Positions 42,448-51,534 of a stretch of 64,000 nt of DNA are shown here, one piece after another. The notes below the pieces were generated by a model, which was not told the origin of the DNA, searched no databases, and saw only the letters and a program-made list of their open reading frames with translations. A program made the position numbers and the translations under genes. Source of the stretch: Mycolicibacterium iranicum (GTDB lineage: Bacteria > Actinomycetota > Actinomycetes > Mycobacteriales > Mycobacteriaceae); contig NZ_JACHVU010000002.1 of NCBI RefSeq assembly GCF_014190915.1, forward strand, positions 186,001 through 250,000, read 5' to 3'. Each line of letters begins with the position of its first letter. Position 1 is the first letter of the stretch.

Positions 42448-44010
42448 ATGGTTGATCTGCCCGAACCCCGATTCCTCGACGAGCGGCTCGCCCACTGGGC
42501 CGAGACCACCCCCGACGCCGAGGCGATGGACTACCTCGACCGATCCTGGACCTGGGCGCAATGGAATGACCGCGTGCGCCGGTTGGCCGGCGCGCTGAGC
42601 GAGCGCGGTGTGGCGCGCGGTGACGTCGTGGCGTTCCTCGACAAGAACCACCCCGCCTGCGTCGAGATGACGTTCGCCGCCGCATCCCTCGGCGCGGCCA
42701 CCGCGATCATCAACTTCCGGCTGGCGGCCGACGAACTCGATTACGTGCTCAACGATTCCGGGGCGAAACTGCTCATCGTCGGCGACGAGTTCTCGGCGTC
42801 GATCGACAAGATCCGCGACAAGCTGACCGCCGTCGAGCATGTCGTCGTGGTCAAGCCCGAAGGTGACGACGAGTACGAGGCCATGCTGGAGGCCGCTTCG
42901 CCCGTCGGCCGCTCCGACGACGTCGAACCCGGGGACGTCTGCATCATCATGTACTCGTCGGGCACGACCGGGCGCCCCAAGGGTGTCGAACTGACCCAGA
43001 CCAACATCATCGCCCACACCGTGAACGCCCACGAGGGCTTCGAGTTCGACGAGGGCGACAAGAACATGGTCTCGATGCCGCTGTTCCATGTCGGCGGATC
43101 GTCCTACGTGCAGTTCGGGATTCACGACGGGTTCCCGAGCGTCATGACCCGCGATGTCGACGGCATGACACTGGCCGGCGCGATCCTCAAGGGCGCGAAC
43201 CGAACCTTCCTGGTGCCCGCGGTGCTGGCGAAGGTCCTCGACGCCGGCGAGGACGCGGTGAAGCTCTTCGGATCGCTCAAGACGTTCGCCTACGGCGCGT
43301 CGCCGATGCCGTTGCCGCTGCTGCGGTCGGCGTTGGAGGCCTGGCCGAACACCGATTTCATGCAGGCCTACGGCCTGACCGAACTGTGCGGCGTGATCAG
43401 CCACCTGCTGCCCGAGGCCCATCGCGACCCCGGCCGGGAGGAGCGGTTGTCCAGCGCCGGCACGCTCGTGCCCAACGCCGAGGTCCGCGTCGTCGACCCG
43501 GACACCCTCGAGGACGTACCGACCGGCGAGCAGGGCGAACTCTGGTTCCGCTCACCGCAATTGATGAAGGGCTACCACAACAAGCCGGACGCCACGGCCG
43601 AGGCGATCACCGAGGACGGGTGGTTCCGCACGGGCGACGTGGGCCGCGTCGACGACGGCGGCTACATCTTCGTCGAGGACCGGCTCAAGGACATGATCAT
43701 CTCGGGAGGCGAGAACATCTACTCCATCGAGGTGGAGCGGGTGCTGGCCGAACACGATGCCGTCGTCGAGGTCGCGGTGATCGGCGTGCCCGACGACAAG
43801 TGGGGCGAGGTCGTCAAGGCCGTCGTCGTCATCGAGGGGGAGACCTCGGAATCCGAGCTCATCGCCTTCGCCCGGGAGCGGCTGGCGGCCTACAAGTGCC
43901 CCAAGTCCGTCGACATCACCGACGAACTGCCGCGTAACCCCACCGGCAAGGTTCTGAAGAAGGAACTGCGCAAACCGCACTGGGACGGTCGCGACCGGGC
44001 CACCGTCTAG
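42448..44010 (+). CDS. Acyl-CoA ligase (FadD family)
   Basis: 520 residues. Motifs: IMYSSGTTGRPKGVELTQ near 170, YGLTELCGVISHLLPEAH near 308, GWFRTGDVGRVDDGGYIFV, RLKDMIISGGENIYSIEVE near 420 and the C-terminal NPTGKVLKKELRKPH with the catalytic Lys. It is similar in outline to the ligase at 16836-18368, including the end sequence, so the two are probably paralogues. ATG 42448 has CACGCT seven bases upstream, a weak leaderless box. A strong hairpin lies 25 bases after the stop. Confidence 0.87.
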   Translation: MVDLPEPRFLDERLAHWAETTPDAEAMDYLDRSWTWAQWNDRVRRLAGALSERGVARGDVVAFLDKNHPACVEMTFAAASLGAATAIINFRLAADELDYVLNDSGAKLLIVGDEFSASIDKIRDKLTAVEHVVVVKPEGDDEYEAMLEAASPVGRSDDVEPGDVCIIMYSSGTTGRPKGVELTQTNIIAHTVNAHEGFEFDEGDKNMVSMPLFHVGGSSYVQFGIHDGFPSVMTRDVDGMTLAGAILKGANRTFLVPAVLAKVLDAGEDAVKLFGSLKTFAYGASPMPLPLLRSALEAWPNTDFMQAYGLTELCGVISHLLPEAHRDPGREERLSSAGTLVPNAEVRVVDPDTLEDVPTGEQGELWFRSPQLMKGYHNKPDATAEAITEDGWFRTGDVGRVDDGGYIFVEDRLKDMIISGGENIYSIEVERVLAEHDAVVEVAVIGVPDDKWGEVVKAVVVIEGETSESELIAFARERLAAYKCPKSVDITDELPRNPTGKVLKKELRKPHWDGRDRATV

Positions 44011-44034
44011 CCCAAGTCCTAGCCCCGAATCCTG

Positions 44035-44068
44035 CAACGCACGCTCTCCGGTCGGAGGGCGTGCGTTG
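44035..44068 (+). terminator. Strong hairpin terminator after the FadD gene
   Basis: CAACGCACGC (44035-44044) pairs with GCGTGCGTTG (44059-44068), and the stem continues with a G-U pair and CTCC/GGAG around a GGTC loop: 15 pairs in total. No U-tract follows, as is usual for mycobacterial terminators. It insulates the riboswitch transcription unit that follows. Confidence 0.8.
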
Positions 44069-44111
44069 TGCTGTGCACTGGAGATCGCGGTCACTCTGCG
44101 TTTCCGGGACA

Positions 44112-44139
44112 TGACCACTCTGAAACTCGTGTGTAACGT
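44112..44139 (+). promoter_or_regulatory. Likely promoter of the riboswitch-SMR unit
   Basis: TAACGT (44134-44139) is a good mycobacterial -10 box; the best -35 is a weak TGACCA (44112-44117) with a 16-base spacer. Transcription would begin near 44146, about 20 bases before the riboswitch. Confidence 0.5.
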
Positions 44140-44167
44140 GGCTGGTACGGCCTCGATCCGGGGGGCG

Positions 44168-44208
44168 TGCGGACGAGGGAGCAGTACCCGCAGCGACAAG
44201 ACTGACTC
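44168..44208 (+). ncRNA. Guanidine-III (ykkC-III) riboswitch
   Basis: The conserved segments GGACGAGG, GTACCCG and CGACAAGAC appear in the right order and spacing. GCGG (44169-44172) pairs with CCGC (44088+100, i.e. 44188-44191), and GAGCAGT (44179-44185) pairs with ACTG-A-CTC (44201-44208), giving the pseudoknot of this class with base changes that preserve pairing. The class binds guanidinium and usually acts on translation; here the 3' strand ends four bases before the GGAGG of the downstream gene, consistent with exposure of that site on ligand binding. Confidence 0.9.
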
Positions 44209-44221
44209 GTTGGAGGTTCTT

Positions 44222-44536
44222 GTGGCGTGGCTGGTTCTGGTCCTCAGCGGCTTCTTCGAGGCGGCGTGGGCGACCGCACTCGGTATGTCCGACAATTTCC
44301 GCCGTCGCGGGCCGACTTTGGTCTTCGCGCTGGCGATGCCTGCGAGTCTGGCCGGTCTGGCCTATGCGATGACCTCGCTGCCGACCGGTACCGCCTACGC
44401 GGTGTGGGTCGGCATCGGCGCCACCTTGACCGTGCTGTGGGCAATCCTGACCAAGAGGGAAACCGCGTCGACGGCACGCGTCCTGCTGCTGTGCGTGCTG
44501 GTCGGCAGCGTCGTCGGCCTGAAGGCGGTGAGCTGA
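44222..44536 (+). CDS. Small multidrug resistance family exporter, subunit 1 (probable guanidinium exporter)
   Basis: 104 residues, four membrane helices. The conserved Glu is in LSGFFEAAWATALG (helix 1), the motif of Gdx/SugE-type SMR proteins, and GTAYAVWVGIGA (helix 3) is present. GTG 44222 has GGAGG five bases upstream, directly after the guanidine-III riboswitch. The riboswitch indicates that the substrate is guanidinium, exported in exchange for protons. The next gene begins two bases after the stop and encodes a second SMR protein, so a heterodimer is likely. Confidence 0.92.
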   Translation: MAWLVLVLSGFFEAAWATALGMSDNFRRRGPTLVFALAMPASLAGLAYAMTSLPTGTAYAVWVGIGATLTVLWAILTKRETASTARVLLLCVLVGSVVGLKAVS

Positions 44537-44538
44537 CC

Positions 44539-44916
44539 GTGCCGTGGTTCGTGTTGATCGCCAGTGCCGTGCTCGAGGCGGTGTGGGCCACCGCGCTGGG
44601 CCGCACCGAGGGATTCACCGCACTGGTGGCCACCGTGGTGTTCGCAGGCGCCCTGCTGGGCAGCCTTGCCGGCCTCGGCTGGGCCGCGCGTCACATCCCG
44701 ATCGGATCCGCCTACGCGGTGTGGACCGGATTGGGTGCCGCGCTGACCGTCGGCTACGCGATGCTCACCGGAGACGAGGCGTCCTCGCCGGCCAAGGTGC
44801 TGTTCCTGACCGGCATCGTCGCTGCGGTCGTGGGTCTGAAGCTGCTTCCGCCCGATTCGGCCGGCCGACGGGACACCCACGAGGCGCGGCCGTCGTCCGT
44901 GGCGTCGTCGCGGTAG
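44539..44916 (+). CDS. Small multidrug resistance family exporter, subunit 2
   Basis: 125 residues, four helices plus a hydrophilic C-terminal tail of about 25 residues that is unusual for SMR proteins. The essential Glu lies in ASAVLEAVWATALG and GSAYAVWTGLGA matches helix 3. GTG 44539 follows the partner's stop after two bases. Paired SMR genes (as in YkkCD or EbrAB) usually make an antiparallel heterodimer; the tail could fix the topology of this subunit. Confidence 0.9.
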   Translation: MPWFVLIASAVLEAVWATALGRTEGFTALVATVVFAGALLGSLAGLGWAARHIPIGSAYAVWTGLGAALTVGYAMLTGDEASSPAKVLFLTGIVAAVVGLKLLPPDSAGRRDTHEARPSSVASSR

Positions 44917-44958
44917 CCCGCGTGTCCGGCGCCGGCCCTGCTGGCGGACGATGGAGTC

Positions 44959-45915
44959 GTGGTCGAACTCGCCGACGTCTTGGAGCGACTGCATGTGGTG
45001 GCCCTGCCGATGCGCGTGCGGTTCCGCGGCATCACCCTTCGCGAAGTCGCAGTGATCGACGGCCCGCAGGGCTGGGGTGAGTTCGGCGCATTCGTCGAGT
45101 ACGAACCCCCGGAGGCCGCGCACTGGCTCGCGTCGGCGATCGCGGCGGCTTACCGCCCGTGGCCGGCCGTCCAGCGTGACCGCATCCCGATCAACGCGAC
45201 GGTGCCCGCCGTCCCGGCCGAGGCCGTCCCCGACGTCCTGGCCCGGTTCCCGGGCGCGCGCACTGCGAAGGTCAAGGTCGCCGAACCCGGTCAGACCCTC
45301 GCCGACGACGTCGCCCGCGTCGAAGCCGTCCGCGCATCGGTGCCCACGGTGCGCGTGGACGCCAACGGCGGGTGGACTGTCGACCAGGCTGTCGCCGCAG
45401 CGCAGGCCCTGACCGCCGGCGGCCCGCTCGAATATCTCGAACAACCCTGTCGCACCGTGCCGGAACTCGCCGAGGTGCGGCGCCGGGTCGAGGTGCCGGT
45501 CGCGGCCGACGAGAGCATCCGCAAGGCCGACGACCCGTTGCACGTCGTGCGCAGCGGAGCCGCGGACGTCGCGGTGCTCAAGGTGGCCCCGCTGGGCGGC
45601 GTGCAGGCGATGCTGGACATCGCCGCCCAGATCGACATCCCCGTCGTGGTGTCCAGCGCCCTCGACAGCGCCATCGGCATCGGAGCCGGGTTGGTCGCCG
45701 CGGGCTGCTTGCCGACCCTCTCGCACGCCTGCGGTCTCGGAACCGGCAGCCTGTTCGTCGAGGACGTGGCTGCGCCCGTGACACCCGTCGACGGGCACCT
45801 GCCCGCGCGGGCGGTGACCCCCGACCATGCCCGCCTCGCCGCGCTCGCCGCCCCGCCCGCCCGCAGACAGTGGTGGATCGACCGCATCCGGGCCTGCTGG
45901 CCCCTGCTGTCCTGA
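44959..45915 (+). CDS. menC: o-Succinylbenzoate synthase
   Basis: 318 residues, enolase superfamily (Rv0553-like). It dehydrates SHCHC to o-succinylbenzoate in menaquinone synthesis. The catalytic Lys pair is in TAKVKVAEPG near 102, the metal ligands are VDANGGW near 135, LEYLEQPC near 160 and VAADESI near 183, and the second Lys is in AVLKVAPLGG near 210. An N-terminal capping region starts ADVLERLHVVALPMRVRFRG. GTG 44959 lies 42 bases after the SMR gene. It is separated from bpoC and menD by an inserted regulator/DJ-1 pair. Confidence 0.93.
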   Translation: MVELADVLERLHVVALPMRVRFRGITLREVAVIDGPQGWGEFGAFVEYEPPEAAHWLASAIAAAYRPWPAVQRDRIPINATVPAVPAEAVPDVLARFPGARTAKVKVAEPGQTLADDVARVEAVRASVPTVRVDANGGWTVDQAVAAAQALTAGGPLEYLEQPCRTVPELAEVRRRVEVPVAADESIRKADDPLHVVRSGAADVAVLKVAPLGGVQAMLDIAAQIDIPVVVSSALDSAIGIGAGLVAAGCLPTLSHACGLGTGSLFVEDVAAPVTPVDGHLPARAVTPDHARLAALAAPPARRQWWIDRIRACWPLLS

Positions 45916-45969
45916 TCTGTGGGGTGCATGGCCTGGACGCCATCGCGGTTCGTGACCAAGACTGAGCGC

Positions 45970-46932
45970 ATGGTGCGCACCGTGCTCATCGTCGGCTTCC
46001 ACGGCGTGCAGGCCCTCGACATGGTCGGGCCGTTCGAGGTGTTCACCGGTGCGTCGCTGTTCCTGGCCACCCGCGGCGAGGGCGGCTACGCGGTGCGGGT
46101 CGTCTCCGCCGACGGGGGAGCGGTGAGCACAGGCACCGGGCTCACCCTGGCCGCGGACCCGCTGCCCGATAGCGGCGACGGCATCGACACCGTCGTACTG
46201 CCCGGCGGGTTCGGGGCCGAGGCGGCGCGCAAGGACGACGCCCTCATCGACTGGATCCGCGCGGCCGCCCCGCGGGTTCGTCGCGTCGTGAGCGTGTGCA
46301 GCGGTGCGGTGCTGGCGGCACAGGCGGGATTGCTCGACGGCTGCGTGGCGACCACGCACTGGGCCTTCGCGCCACACATGGCCTCCGAATTCCCCTCGGT
46401 GACAGTCGATCCTGACCCGATCTTCGTGCGCAGCTCGGAAAAGGTGTGGACCGCAGCGGGTGTCACCGCAGGCATCGACCTCGCGCTGTCGCTCGTCGAG
46501 GACGACCACGGCACCGAGACCGCCCAGACGGTCGCCCGCTATCTCGTCATGTACCTGCGCCGCCCCGGTGGGCAGACGCAATTCGCCGCCCCGGTGTGGA
46601 TGCCACGCGCCCGGCGCACCACGATCAGGGACGTCCAGGAGGCGATCGAAGCCGAACCCGGCGGGACGCACAGTGTTTCGGAGCTGGCGCGGCGCGCTGC
46701 GATGAGCCCGCGCCATTTCACCAGGGTCTTCACCGACGAGGTGGGTGAGGCGCCCGGCGCCTACGTCGAGCGGGTCCGCACCGAAGCCGCGCGTCGACAG
46801 CTCGAGGAGACCGACGACACCGTGACGGTGATCGCCGCGCGGTGTGGCTTCGGCTCGGCCGAGACGTTGCGTCGCAACTTCGTCCGCCGCCTCGGCGTCT
46901 CACCTGACCAGTACCGCAAGACATTCGCCTGA
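45970..46932 (+). CDS. GlxA/AraC-family regulator with a DJ-1/PfpI-like domain
   Basis: 320 residues. Residues 1-185 resemble class I glutamine amidotransferase/DJ-1 proteins (VLIVGFHGVQALDMVGPFEV, VLPGGFGAEAA and the nucleophile-elbow VVSVCSGAVLAA with its Cys). Residues 210-320 carry two AraC helix-turn-helix motifs (VSELARRAAMSPRHFTRVF and VTVIAARCGFGSAETLRRNF). Such proteins sense small molecules and usually activate neighbouring genes. The DJ-1 family gene follows after 18 bases and is the obvious target or partner. ATG 45970 is the start giving the standard N-terminal strand. Confidence 0.88.
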   Translation: MVRTVLIVGFHGVQALDMVGPFEVFTGASLFLATRGEGGYAVRVVSADGGAVSTGTGLTLAADPLPDSGDGIDTVVLPGGFGAEAARKDDALIDWIRAAAPRVRRVVSVCSGAVLAAQAGLLDGCVATTHWAFAPHMASEFPSVTVDPDPIFVRSSEKVWTAAGVTAGIDLALSLVEDDHGTETAQTVARYLVMYLRRPGGQTQFAAPVWMPRARRTTIRDVQEAIEAEPGGTHSVSELARRAAMSPRHFTRVFTDEVGEAPGAYVERVRTEAARRQLEETDDTVTVIAARCGFGSAETLRRNFVRRLGVSPDQYRKTFA

Positions 46933-46950
46933 ACAACAAGGAGATTCATC

Positions 46951-47691
46951 ATGCAGATCGCCATCATGCTGTATCCGGGGTTCACTGCGCTGGACTTCAT
47001 CGGCCCCTACGAGAGCTTGCGGTGGCTGCCCGACGCCGAGGTGCGCTTCGTCTGGCACGAGCCGGGACCCATCGCCGCGGACTCCCAGGTCCTGCTCATC
47101 GGCGCCACCCACAGCTTCGACGAAACGCCCTCGCCCGACATCATTCTCATCCCGGGTGGGTTCGCGACCATGGAGCATGCCCGCGACCAGAAGGTGCTCG
47201 AGTGGGTGCGGCGGGCTCACGAGACGTCGACGTGGACGACGTCGGTGTGCTCGGGTTCGGTGATCCTGGCCGCGGCCGGTGTGCTCGACGGTAAGCGCGC
47301 GACGTCGCACTGGGCGGCCCTGCCGGTGCTCAAGACCCTGGGCGCGCAACCGGTCGGTGACGAGCGCATCGTCGAGGCCGACGCCAAGACCGTCACCGCG
47401 GCCGGGGTGTCGGCAGGTATCGATCTGGGGCTCTGGCTGGCGGGCCGCATCGTCGGCGAGGCGAAGGCCAAGGCGATCCAGCTCTCGATCGAGTACGACC
47501 CGCAGCCGCCCTTCGACTCGGGACACATGTCGAAGGCCACACCGAGCACCAAAGCGCTGGCCACCGCGTTGATGGGCAGGGAGATGGCCAGACCCGCTGC
47601 GCTCGCCGCCTCGACTGGCCTGCTGTGGGATGCCGCCGTCAAGGCGGTGCGCTCCCGTCGCACCAGGCAGGCCACGTCGAGGGCGCGCTGA
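46951..47691 (+). CDS. DJ-1/PfpI-family protein (isonitrile-hydratase-like)
   Basis: 246 residues. The first 190 residues are a DJ-1 fold: IMLYPGFTALDFIGPYESL, ILIPGGFATMEHARD and the Cys elbow WTTSVCSGSVILAAAG near 88. The sequence is similar to the sensing domain of the upstream regulator and to isonitrile hydratases (InhA). About 50 extra C-terminal residues are basic and low-complexity. AAGGAG is well placed before ATG 46951. Enzyme activity is likely but the substrate is not known. Confidence 0.83.
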   Translation: MQIAIMLYPGFTALDFIGPYESLRWLPDAEVRFVWHEPGPIAADSQVLLIGATHSFDETPSPDIILIPGGFATMEHARDQKVLEWVRRAHETSTWTTSVCSGSVILAAAGVLDGKRATSHWAALPVLKTLGAQPVGDERIVEADAKTVTAAGVSAGIDLGLWLAGRIVGEAKAKAIQLSIEYDPQPPFDSGHMSKATPSTKALATALMGREMARPAALAASTGLLWDAAVKAVRSRRTRQATSRAR

Positions 47692-47767
47692 GGGCTGTGA
47701 TCGGGGGGCCGGCGACGACCCTGAGCGCGCTCTCGGCGGCACCGCGCGATCCAGTAGCGTCTCCGGG

Positions 47768-48550
47768 GTGAATCTGGCATACGACGAACGCGGCCGCGGG
47801 GAGGCTGTGCTCTTCATCGCAGGTCGAGGCGGCGCCGGGCGCACCTGGCATCTGCATCAGGTGCCGGTCTTCGCCCGGGCCGGTTACCGATGTGTGACGT
47901 TCGACAACCGCGGCATCGGCGCCACCGAGAACGCCGAGGGTTTCACCACCGAGACGATGGTGGGTGACACGGCGGCGCTGATCGAGAAGCTGGACCTGGC
48001 GCCGGTCCGTCTGGTCGGTGTCTCGATGGGCTCCTACATCGCCCAGGAGCTGATGGTGGCGCGCCCCGAACTGGTGAAGTCGGCGGTGTTGATGGCGACC
48101 CGCGGGCGTCATGACCGCACCCGCGACTTCTTCTGGCAGGGCGAGCGGGCACTGGCCGACTCGGGCGTGCAACTCCCGGCCGAATTCGACGCCAAAGTGC
48201 GTCTGCTGGAGAGCTTTTCGCCGAAGACGCTCAACGACGACAACGCGGTGCGCGACTGGATCGACATGTTCACGATGTGGCCTCAGAAGCCGACCCCCGG
48301 CATCCGCACCCACCTGACGATCGCGCCCCAGGGCAGCAGGCTGGCGGCCTATCAGAACGTCGACATCCCGGCGCTGGTGATCGGGTTCGCCGACGACGTG
48401 GTGCTGCCGCCGCACCTCGGCCGTGAGGTCGCCAACGCGCTGCCCCGGGGGCGGTTCCTGGAGATCCCCGCGACCGGCCATCTGGGCTTCATCGAGCGGC
48501 CCGAGGTCGTCAACACCGCGATCCTCAACTTCTTCGCCGATACCCTGTAA
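47768..48550 (+). CDS. bpoC: Alpha/beta hydrolase BpoC-like, MenH candidate
   Basis: 260 residues, close to the 262 of M. tuberculosis Rv0554. The nucleophile Ser is in [12 protein letters not shown] near 91, the acid in [11 protein letters not shown] near 200 and the His in [12 protein letters not shown] near 238. Older annotation as a bromoperoxidase is doubtful for such cofactor-free hydrolases. Because it lies directly before menD and after menC, it may be the SHCHC synthase MenH, an inference from order. GTG 47768 is supported by TAGCGT ending seven bases before it, a leaderless promoter; the stop overlaps the menD start by one base. Confidence 0.85.
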   Translation: MNLAYDERGRGEAVLFIAGRGGAGRTWHLHQVPVFARAGYRCVTFDNRGIGATENAEGFTTETMVGDTAALIEKLDLAPVRLVGVSMGSYIAQELMVARPELVKSAVLMATRGRHDRTRDFFWQGERALADSGVQLPAEFDAKVRLLESFSPKTLNDDNAVRDWIDMFTMWPQKPTPGIRTHLTIAPQGSRLAAYQNVDIPALVIGFADDVVLPPHLGREVANALPRGRFLEIPATGHLGFIERPEVVNTAILNFFADTL

Positions 48551-50190
48551 TGGTGAATCCCTCGACGGCGCAGGCCCGGGTGGTCGTCGACGAACTGATC
48601 CGCGGCGGCGTCCGCGACGTCGTGCTGTGCCCGGGGTCGCGCAACGCGCCGCTGGCGTTCGCGTTGCACGACGCCGACCGGGCCGGGCGGTTGCGGCTGC
48701 ACGTCCGTATCGACGAGCGCACGGCGGGCTTCCTGGCGATCGGACTCGCCGTCGCCGAGGGCGCGCCGGTGTGTGTGGCGATGACGTCGGGCACCGCGGT
48801 GGCCAACCTCGGCCCGGCGGTCGTGGAGGCCAATTACGCCCGCGTGCCGCTGATCGTGCTCTCGGCCAACCGTCCCTACGAGCTGCTGGGCACGGGCGCC
48901 AACCAGACCTTCGAACAGCTCGGCTACTTCGGGACGCAGGTGCGGGCCAACATCAGCCTGGGCCTGGCCGAAGATGCCCCGAACATGGACGCCCTGAACG
49001 CGCAGTGGCGTTCGGCCACGTGCCGAGTTCTGGTGTCGGCGACGGGTTCTCGATCGGCCAACGCCGGACCGGTCCAGTTCGACATTCCGCTGCGGGAGCC
49101 GCTGGTCCCCGGCGTCGACAACGACCCGGCGCCGTACGCGCCCGAGGGCCGTCCCGGCGGCAAGCCGTGGACCTACACGCCTCCGGTGACGTTCGACCAG
49201 CCGCTGGACATCGACCTGACCCCGGACACCATCGTCATCGCCGGCCACGGCGCGGGCCTGCACCCCAATCTCGCCCACCTGCCCACGGTCGCCGAGCCGA
49301 CGGCTCCGTACGCGCTGAATGTTCTGCATCCGTTGGCCCTGAATCTGATTCGGCCCAAACAGGTCATCATGCTGGGCCGTCCGACGCTGCACCGGCCGGT
49401 GTCGACGCTGCTCGCCGACCCTGCGGTGCCGGTGTTCGCGCTGACGACGGGTCCGCGGTGGCCCGACGTCTCGGGCAACTCGCAGGCCACGGGGACGAGG
49501 GCCATCGTCGCGGGGGAACCGTCGCAGGACTGGCTGCGGCGCTGCGCCGAGGCGAACCTGCACGCCGTGGATGCCGTCCGCGGACAGCTCGCCGCGCATC
49601 CGCTGACCACGGGCCTGCACGTGGCCGCGGCCGTCGCCGATGCGGTCAGGCCGGGCGATCAGCTTGTGCTCGGTGCGTCGAACCCCGTGCGCGACGTCGC
49701 GCTGGTCGGCTTCAACACCGAGGACGTCAAGGTGCGCTCCAATCGCGGGGTGGCGGGGATCGACGGGACGGTGTCGACGACGATCGGTGCGGCCCTGGCC
49801 CATGAACGCGCCACAGGCGGGCGCACGGTCGCGCTGATGGGCGACCTGACATTCGTCCACGACAGCTCCGGGCTCCTGGTCGGGCCGACGGAGCCGACGC
49901 CGCGCCGGCTGACCATCGTGGTCTCCAACGACAACGGCGGCGGCATCTTCGAGTTGCTGGAGCAGGGCGACCCGCGGTTCTCCGACGTGTCGTCGCGCAT
50001 CTTCGGGACACCCCACGACGTCGACGTCGGCGCGCTGTGCCGGGCGTACCACGTGGAGAGCCGCCAGATCGAGACCGGTCAGCTCGCGGAGGCCCTCGAC
50101 GAGGAGCACGACGGGATGCGGGTGCTGGAGGTGAAGGCGGACAGGTCGTCGTTGAGGGCGCTGCATGCGTCCATCAAGGCTGCCCTGTGA
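48550..50190 (+). CDS. menD: SEPHCHC synthase (2-succinyl-5-enolpyruvyl-6-hydroxy-3-cyclohexene-1-carboxylate synthase)
   Basis: 546 residues, thiamine-diphosphate enzyme condensing isochorismate with 2-oxoglutarate, the first committed menaquinone step. [16 protein letters not shown] opens the PYR domain, and [16 protein letters not shown] holds the catalytic Glu near 55. [15 protein letters not shown] is family-typical. The PP domain has the diphosphate/Mg motif [13 protein letters not shown] to [11 protein letters not shown] near 430-465. ATG overlaps the bpoC stop (TAATG), and the stop overlaps the next start by four bases, so translation is coupled across three genes. Confidence 0.95.
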   Translation: MVNPSTAQARVVVDELIRGGVRDVVLCPGSRNAPLAFALHDADRAGRLRLHVRIDERTAGFLAIGLAVAEGAPVCVAMTSGTAVANLGPAVVEANYARVPLIVLSANRPYELLGTGANQTFEQLGYFGTQVRANISLGLAEDAPNMDALNAQWRSATCRVLVSATGSRSANAGPVQFDIPLREPLVPGVDNDPAPYAPEGRPGGKPWTYTPPVTFDQPLDIDLTPDTIVIAGHGAGLHPNLAHLPTVAEPTAPYALNVLHPLALNLIRPKQVIMLGRPTLHRPVSTLLADPAVPVFALTTGPRWPDVSGNSQATGTRAIVAGEPSQDWLRRCAEANLHAVDAVRGQLAAHPLTTGLHVAAAVADAVRPGDQLVLGASNPVRDVALVGFNTEDVKVRSNRGVAGIDGTVSTTIGAALAHERATGGRTVALMGDLTFVHDSSGLLVGPTEPTPRRLTIVVSNDNGGGIFELLEQGDPRFSDVSSRIFGTPHDVDVGALCRAYHVESRQIETGQLAEALDEEHDGMRVLEVKADRSSLRALHASIKAAL

Positions 50191-50726
50191 GCGGAGCGAA
50201 CGACCTGCTCGGGCGGGTGAAAGCGCTGTGGCACAGGGTGAGTCCGCATGTGGTCCCGCACCTCTACGGCGAGCCGGGGGAGTCGCGCAGTGCGCGGGTC
50301 TTCCGGCGTATCCGGATCGGGATCGTCGCGGTGGCGTGTCTGGTCACCCTGCAGTCGGTGCTCCTGGTGGCGGGCGCGTGGCGCAACGACCGCCAGATCG
50401 AACGGAACCTGGGCGTCGCGGAGGCGACGGTGCTCGATGCCGGGCAGCGGCGCTCGACGATCGAGTTCGTCACCCCCGACCGGATCACCTACCGTCCGGA
50501 GCTCGGGGTGCTCTACCCGTCGGAGCTGGAGAACGGTATGCGGATCTACGTCGAGTACGACGTCAACAATCCGGATCTGGTGCGCGTGCAGCACCGTAAT
50601 GCGGCGCTGGCGATCGTGCCGGCCGGCTCGATCGCGGTGGTCGGGTGGCTGGTCGCCGGCGCGGCGCTGGGCGCGACCGCGGTGCTGGAACGGCGGACGC
50701 AGCCGCGGGAGACCGTCGCAGCCTGA
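50187..50726 (+). CDS. Membrane protein (Rv0556-like)
   Basis: 179 residues with two membrane helices (about 45-70 and 145-168) flanking an extracytoplasmic domain of about 70 residues ([20 protein letters not shown] to [16 protein letters not shown]). The pattern resembles the DUF3592-type proteins with a conserved beta domain between two helices. GTG overlaps the menD stop by four bases, the same linkage as Rv0555-Rv0556. Function unknown. It ends four bases from the convergent DsbA-like gene. Confidence 0.82.
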   Translation: MSGANDLLGRVKALWHRVSPHVVPHLYGEPGESRSARVFRRIRIGIVAVACLVTLQSVLLVAGAWRNDRQIERNLGVAEATVLDAGQRRSTIEFVTPDRITYRPELGVLYPSELENGMRIYVEYDVNNPDLVRVQHRNAALAIVPAGSIAVVGWLVAGAALGATAVLERRTQPRETVAA

Positions 50727-50730
50727 CCGG

Positions 50731-51417
50731 TCAGGATTCGACGAGTTCGCTGAGCCAGTCGTCGTCGAAGATGTCGAGCTTCTCCTCGGCGTTGAGGTCG
50801 TAGACGGTCGGGGTGCCGGTGTCGACCCGGTCGATGTCGAACAGCAGACCGAAGTTCGCGTCCTCCATGCCGACGATGTCGACTCCCTCCCTGTCGTCGG
50901 CCAGGTGGTCGGCGACCAGGTCCGGCATGCCGGCCCCGGCGGCCATCTCGCGCAGCTCGTCGCCGGAGAACGGCTCGCCACCGGGGTCCTGATTCACCCA
51001 GACCTCCTCGACGAAACGCTGGAACTGGGCTCCGGTGGCCGCGGAGTTGTCCACGGCCTCGGTGGCGAGGAACATCGCGTTGGCCACCGTCGAGGAGTAC
51101 CCGTCGTAGTCGTCGTCGAGGAACGTCAGGGGGCGGTAGGTGACCTGGAGCGCGCCGACGGTGATGTTGTAGGCGAGCTGGTCGCCGAAGTTCCTCTGCA
51201 GGTCTGCGCAGTGGGTGCACTGCGGTTCGGTGAAGATCTCGATCTTGGCGGGTGCGTCGTCGAAGCCGGCGACGATGCCGTAGCCGTCCTCGGTGACCGC
51301 CAGCGGCACCGCCGCGGACGCGGCACGCGGCGTGCCGGTGACCTGCGTGGTGCAGCCGGCGGCCGGTGCGAGCAGTCCGAGTGCCGCGACCAGGGCCAGC
51401 GGGCGGAGAAGGCGCAT
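50731..51417 (-). CDS. DsbA-like thioredoxin-fold lipoprotein
   Basis: 228 residues. A signal peptide ends in the lipobox LAPAAGC with Cys22, so it is anchored outside the membrane. The redox motif is Cys67-Thr-His-Cys70 in EPQCTHCADL, followed by a helical insertion and the cis-Pro strand GTPTVYDL near 210. This suggests a thiol oxidase or isomerase for exported proteins. ATG 51417 begins right at MRLLRPLALVAA; an ATG six bases earlier is also possible. It is divergent from mgtA, with about 117 bases between starts. Confidence 0.86.
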   Translation of the reverse strand: MRLLRPLALVAALGLLAPAAGCTTQVTGTPRAASAAVPLAVTEDGYGIVAGFDDAPAKIEIFTEPQCTHCADLQRNFGDQLAYNITVGALQVTYRPLTFLDDDYDGYSSTVANAMFLATEAVDNSAATGAQFQRFVEEVWVNQDPGGEPFSGDELREMAAGAGMPDLVADHLADDREGVDIVGMEDANFGLLFDIDRVDTGTPTVYDLNAEEKLDIFDDDWLSELVES

Positions 51418-51534
51418 ACATCCCATCCTGGCGGTGTCGGGGCCGGTGGGCAGGCCTTTGGCGCGCACTGGCTATTCGTGTGACATATCCCTGTGCGCAA
51501 CCTTTCCGACAGGTGACGATGTCACTGTCGCGGT

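Noticed and set aside
45928..45943. ATGGC-CTGGAC-GCCAT as an operator of the AraC/DJ-1 regulator
   Set aside because: Only five base pairs with no second copy nearby; chance is likely in GC-rich DNA.
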